From assembly GCA_034509425.1 (NCBI GenBank), contig JAVTVJ010000662.1:505501-569500 (forward strand): a stretch of 64,000 nt of DNA. Reading direction: 5' to 3'. The notes under the pieces are model-generated. The model did not search any database. It saw only the letters and a program-made list of their open reading frames with translations, and was not told the origin of the DNA. The position numbers and the translations under genes are program-made. This DNA is from Eopsaltria australis (Eukaryota > Chordata > Aves > Passeriformes > Petroicidae). Each line of letters begins with the position of its first letter. The stretch's first letter is position 1. Below are positions 60,601 to 64,000 of the stretch, one piece after another.

Positions 60601-63509
60601 TCCAACTGCTATATATATTGCCATAGTTCAGAATTTCAGATACATTCCTGATCCACTCATATAGATCAGGTACATTTGCAGTCATCTGTTTGCCTTTGCA
60701 GAAAATTTATAATTTAACCACTTTTCCACCGTGCATTTAGTTTTCATTGGAATTATCTTCCACAAAAACTGTCTTTTAGGAAAATACTTCTAGGAAAATT
60801 GATTACTCTCTGATTAACTGATGTTGAAACACTTATTCATGGTTAATGTCTCACCTGTAAGGAGGAACAAAGGCAAAAGAAATTAAGACCTCAGACCTGC
60901 ATTTTTTTCCAAAATGCACCATCTTCTGTCAGCGGTATAACATAAAAATATCACTTTACTTAAAAGACAGTAAAATAATAGAACTTGTTTAGACATTATC
61001 TGGCCACATCTCCTGAGCAATTTTAAAAGGCAAGGGAAAACAATACTATTTTTTTAAATCTGGGCTTTACAAATGCCCTACATTCAGCTTTATTCCAATT
61101 CATCTGTATGTAGGACAGTGATTTTGGAAGAATACATCTTATTAGTTCCACTTTCCCAGGGCAGATTTTGGGCACCACAACTTAGGAGAATCCTGTCAAT
61201 TTTAAAGAAGGCTGGAAGGTCAGAAGGGAGAAATAATCTAAGCAAAAGTCTTTGGTATTATTTTAACAGACTTGTCAACTACAATCACATAAGCAATTGT
61301 CTTTGCATCAAAAAAGTGCTCTTTTTTGTAACACCTTCCAGCCGCTTGTCACCTCTACCCTTGCTTCCAAATGAGTTCAAAATGCTGACAACCCAAAATT
61401 ATTTATCCCATAGGCAGAAAGCAGAGAAATTGGAACTCCTGGGAGGGAAGGGAGGCACAGAAAACACAGAGGAAAGAAGGACAAGTGAAGACACAGAAAT
61501 TCCTTGTTGACAGGGAAGGAATGGGGACACAAAACAGTTTCTCTTACTACAACCAGAAGTTCAGAAGCTGAGCACTGCTGTCCTCCCCACAGGCTGGATG
61601 GTATGAAGGGTCAGCCAACAAGAGGAGCTGTGTGTGCTTGTGCCTGGGTATGAACACACGCGTGAGCATAGGAGGTGAGGACAGTTAGGGATAGTGGAGC
61701 AGCCATCCTCACCCATTTCAAGCTTTAACAAACAGCTCTGAGGAAAACAGCAGCTTCACCAGGGGTTATTCCCATGTGGAGAGACTCTTTCCTTCTCCTC
61801 TTGTAACAAGCTGGGTTTGAGATGCTGTGGGTAAAATTCCTAGAAACTGTCTTTTTGCCTGTAGTGGATAACCAGAAATCTTCCATTAGCTAGGAGCTGC
61901 CATCCTGTGTTCAATATGTCTCAACCACAACTTCTCTTTTACTGCGGAGCCCTCCAATGGGTACTGAATGTCTAACAGAGAAGAATCTTCTGGAAACACA
62001 AATTTTGATGAATAATAATTCTGTTCTCCAAAACACTCTGGAAAATAATGAATCCTCCTTTCCATGTAATTATTATTGAAGCAGCAATGTCTACACCGTA
62101 TGCAAAATAAAACACCGGGTTTCTTGCCTGGTTGCCAACTATGCAGTCACCTGCAGCTCAGTCAGGTTCTGCTGATGCAATAACATGTAGCAGTTAATAA
62201 GTCATTGTCCTACTATATTACAGAACACCACAAGCAATCTTCACAGCTACAAGCTAGAACATGAAAAAGGATCGTGGCAATTATTGGCTTCCTTTCAGTC
62301 TTTGCCAGCAGTACTTCTGATCCTAACTTACCAGCCCAGCACAATCAAGAGCGTCTTAGAAGATGTGGAGGAGCTATGCTTTGATTAAATAAGTAACAAA
62401 AGTAACTGTAACATTCTTACACAGCAATGAGGCATCCATTCCCAGAGATCTACAGTCGTAAAAGAAAATGACACACTACTAGTACTACTACTTGCCTGAC
62501 ATGTGGGTACATCATCAAGCAAACATTTCCCAGAATGCTTAATAAAAACAGATGATTAACTAAAAAAAAAGATAAAGTGGGCAATTTCCTACATACTGAT
62601 TAAACCCACTCCATGACTCAGAGGGAGAAATCCTGTGAAGAAAGCAGCGATGTGATTAAAGCTGGAGTGGCTGCAACTAGCATATGGAATGAAAAACTGA
62701 GCAATGGTCCCCTGGAACTCTGTCTGAGATAAAACCCTCTCATTAATGACTGCCTTAACAGTCTGCCTATACCCTGACCTAACAATGCACGAACATGGAT
62801 AAAATACTCAAGAAGGTCCAAGAGATTAATTTGGATTACATTTCTGTAGTATGTTTTATTCAGAAAAAAAGAAATGGAATGTCACTGACATTTCCTAATT
62901 AGCCACTCTTTGTGCACAGCATAAATTTAGGCCTCCATTAATTACTATAAGGACCATAAGGATTCTATGACCAAAGCAAACCCATGGAAACAATATCGCC
63001 CCTTGAAGGTATGAGCTTGAGCAGTCAGCACCCAGTGCAGGACTGGGACCAAGCAGACATCTTCATTAAGGAACCTGTAAAGGTGCCTAAGATTGTTTCC
63101 CTAAGAAAGCCAGACCCTGTAATTAACATCTATAATATTTTCTTCTGGAGGAGGTCAGCTGGAACTTTGTAATTGTGCTCATTTATTCCTACTAATACAT
63201 CTCTCATTAGGATGCACACACTCTCAGTGTCTCATCCGCTTAGTTCTGGCTTGGTGTAAACTTACTGTGATGGTGCAACGCTGCTGCTCTGCCACCAGGT
63301 ACTGGGAGCGTGTGCACTTGTCTGGACACAGCACTGCCAGCCCATGCTATTTTACTTTATGTTGCTCCAGCGCACCCACAGCTTCTGGATTATGGGATCC
63401 AATCTTACCAGTGTGTTACTGAGTGCCTTGGAGTGACACCTAAACTACGAAAAAACGTGCATCGGTAACCTACTTCCTGCCCTTCCCTGAAGGGCCCTAA
63501 AAACCAAAC

Positions 63510-63530
63510 TACACACACACGCACACACCC
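63510..63530 (+). repeat. Short (CA)n repeat
   Basis: CA repeats with one CG interruption lie just upstream of the CpG island. Confidence 0.8.
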
Positions 63531-63773
63531 CTCCCTCAAAAACTGGTTCCAGAAACACGACGGGTATTGAAGAACTCGTCAGCGATGTGAAGGCATCCAG
63601 GTGAGCTTTGAACCTTCCCTCCCCGAGGCAGCTCGCGGAGAGTCGAGAAGCTCCGTCCCCTCAGTGAGAGGCTGCAGGTGCCCCGGCCGGGGGCAGCCCG
63701 GCTCCCGCTACCCCCGCTGCCCGTCCCGCACGGAGCCGACCGGGGCCCCCCGACGGGCGGTGCAATCCCCCGG

Positions 63774-63782
63774 CCCCGCCCC
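63774..63782 (-). promoter_or_regulatory. GC box (Sp/KLF-type site)
   Basis: GGGGCGGGG on the minus strand is a perfect GC-box core inside the CpG island. Sp1 and KLF factors bind such sites. Binding here is not shown. Confidence 0.6.
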
Positions 63783-63928
63783 GCTCCCTAGGGCGAGGAG
63801 GGAGCGCGGCCGTCCCGCCGCCCTGCGGTGCCGGACGTGTGCGCGGAGCGCGGCCAGGGCGCCGCGGACCCCCGCCCGCCGCCCGGAGGGAACCGGGAGC
63901 GGCTGCTCAGCAGGACCGCGGCGCGGCA

Positions 63929-64000
63929 GGGAGGGACGGGAGCGAGGGACGGAGGGAGCGAGGGAAGGAGGGAGCGAGGGAAGGAGGGAGCGAGGGAAGG
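63929..64000 (+). repeat. G-rich 16-bp tandem repeat with G-quadruplex potential
   Basis: Three perfect consecutive copies of GGAGGGAGCGAGGGAA occupy 63951-63998, preceded by a diverged copy and continuing past the window edge. The + strand is almost pure purine apart from one C per unit. The segment 63929-63948 alone has four GGG tracts with loops of 1, 2 and 5 bases, a canonical G-quadruplex pattern. It lies inside the CpG island, so it may be within the promoter or 5' UTR. Confidence 0.85.

Larger units (their letters stand above)
45322..63555. other. Long unassigned AT-rich stretch
   Basis: About 18 kb in which I recognise no gene or RNA gene. The longest frame, 145 codons at 61073-61510, has no domain, and one frame of that size is close to chance expectation for this base composition. 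A worn CR1-like scrap at 56725-56775 and low-complexity tracts are listed separately. A possible recursive splice site at 60849-60880 and a splice-bounded segment at 51476-51510 (both minus strand) and one at 59576-59635 (+ strand) are in the findings. Confidence 0.5.
63556..64000. promoter_or_regulatory. CpG island (cut by window end), probable promoter
   Basis: Composition changes abruptly from AT-rich to strongly GC-rich with many CpG dinucleotides from about 63556, most densely from 63620 onward. A consensus GC box on the minus strand (CCCCGCCCC on +, 63774-63782) and further C/G-rich boxes are present. No TATA box is obvious, which is usual for CpG-island promoters. CpG islands of this kind mark gene 5' ends in birds. 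Direction is not fixed by sequence. A donor-like CAG|GTGAGC at 63601 would suit + transcription. Donor-like GTAAGATT (63401-63408) and GTAAGTTT (63258-63265) on the minus strand would suit a non-coding first exon of a minus gene. No ATG on the minus strand of the island opens a useful frame here. Confidence 0.8.

Noticed and set aside
61073..61510. Longest non-repeat open frame (145 codons, + strand)
   Set aside because: It has no domain, no signal or membrane pattern, and ends in a low-complexity Glu/Thr/Gly stretch. One frame of this size is near chance expectation for 64 kb of this base composition.
63556..64000. Coding first exon within the CpG island
   Set aside because: Neither strand has an ATG with a useful open frame and downstream donor in the visible part. 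The coding start, if any, is beyond the window or in a later exon.
1..64000. CRISPR array, phage, plasmid, operon or bacterial features
   Set aside because: There are no regularly spaced repeats, no dense coding, and the repeats are clearly avian, so prokaryotic features do not apply.

Overview
The window looks like non-coding nuclear DNA of a bird, most likely a passerine. It is AT-rich and holds at least six CR1 LINE copies or fragments with typical avian CR1 3' ends. It also holds a short chimeric element whose 5' part resembles tRNA-Ile and whose 3' part is a CR1 tail; that architecture is known from the passerine SINE family TguSINE1. A solo LTR with a perfect 5-bp target-site duplication adds an endogenous-retrovirus relic. 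No prokaryotic or organellar gene organisation is visible.

Layout: 1-2.9 kb, unassigned AT-rich DNA. 2.9-3.2 kb, CR1 3' end. 4.3-6.8 kb, a nested and mosaic CR1 cluster with decayed ORF2 pieces. 6.8-15.8 kb, unassigned DNA with two GC-richer blocks at 10.2 and 12.0 kb. 15.8 kb, the tRNA/CR1 SINE. 18.8-19.8 kb, two CR1 copies in inverted orientation. 26.5-27.1 kb, the solo LTR. 27.1-44.5 kb, unassigned DNA with simple repeats. 44.5-45.2 kb, a 745-bp CR1 tail followed by a G-quadruplex-prone tract. 45.3-63.5 kb, unassigned DNA. 63.56-64.0 kb, the start of a CpG island with a GC box, ending in a G-rich 16-bp tandem repeat that runs off the window.

I recognise no host protein-coding gene. Apart from CR1-derived frames, the long open frames are at most about 145 codons, have no domain I recognise, and are about what chance gives in 64 kb. 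The CpG island implies a promoter at the right edge. A hand count of ten scattered 60-base rows shows A over T and C over G on the + strand, which is the expected mark of transcription on the minus strand. My working model is that much of the window is a long intron, or the 5' half, of a minus-strand gene starting at or beyond 64 kb. This is inference. Several minus-strand segments bounded by good splice signals are given as low-confidence exon candidates, together with one possible recursive splice site at 60.85 kb. I did not find a convincing new biological system.
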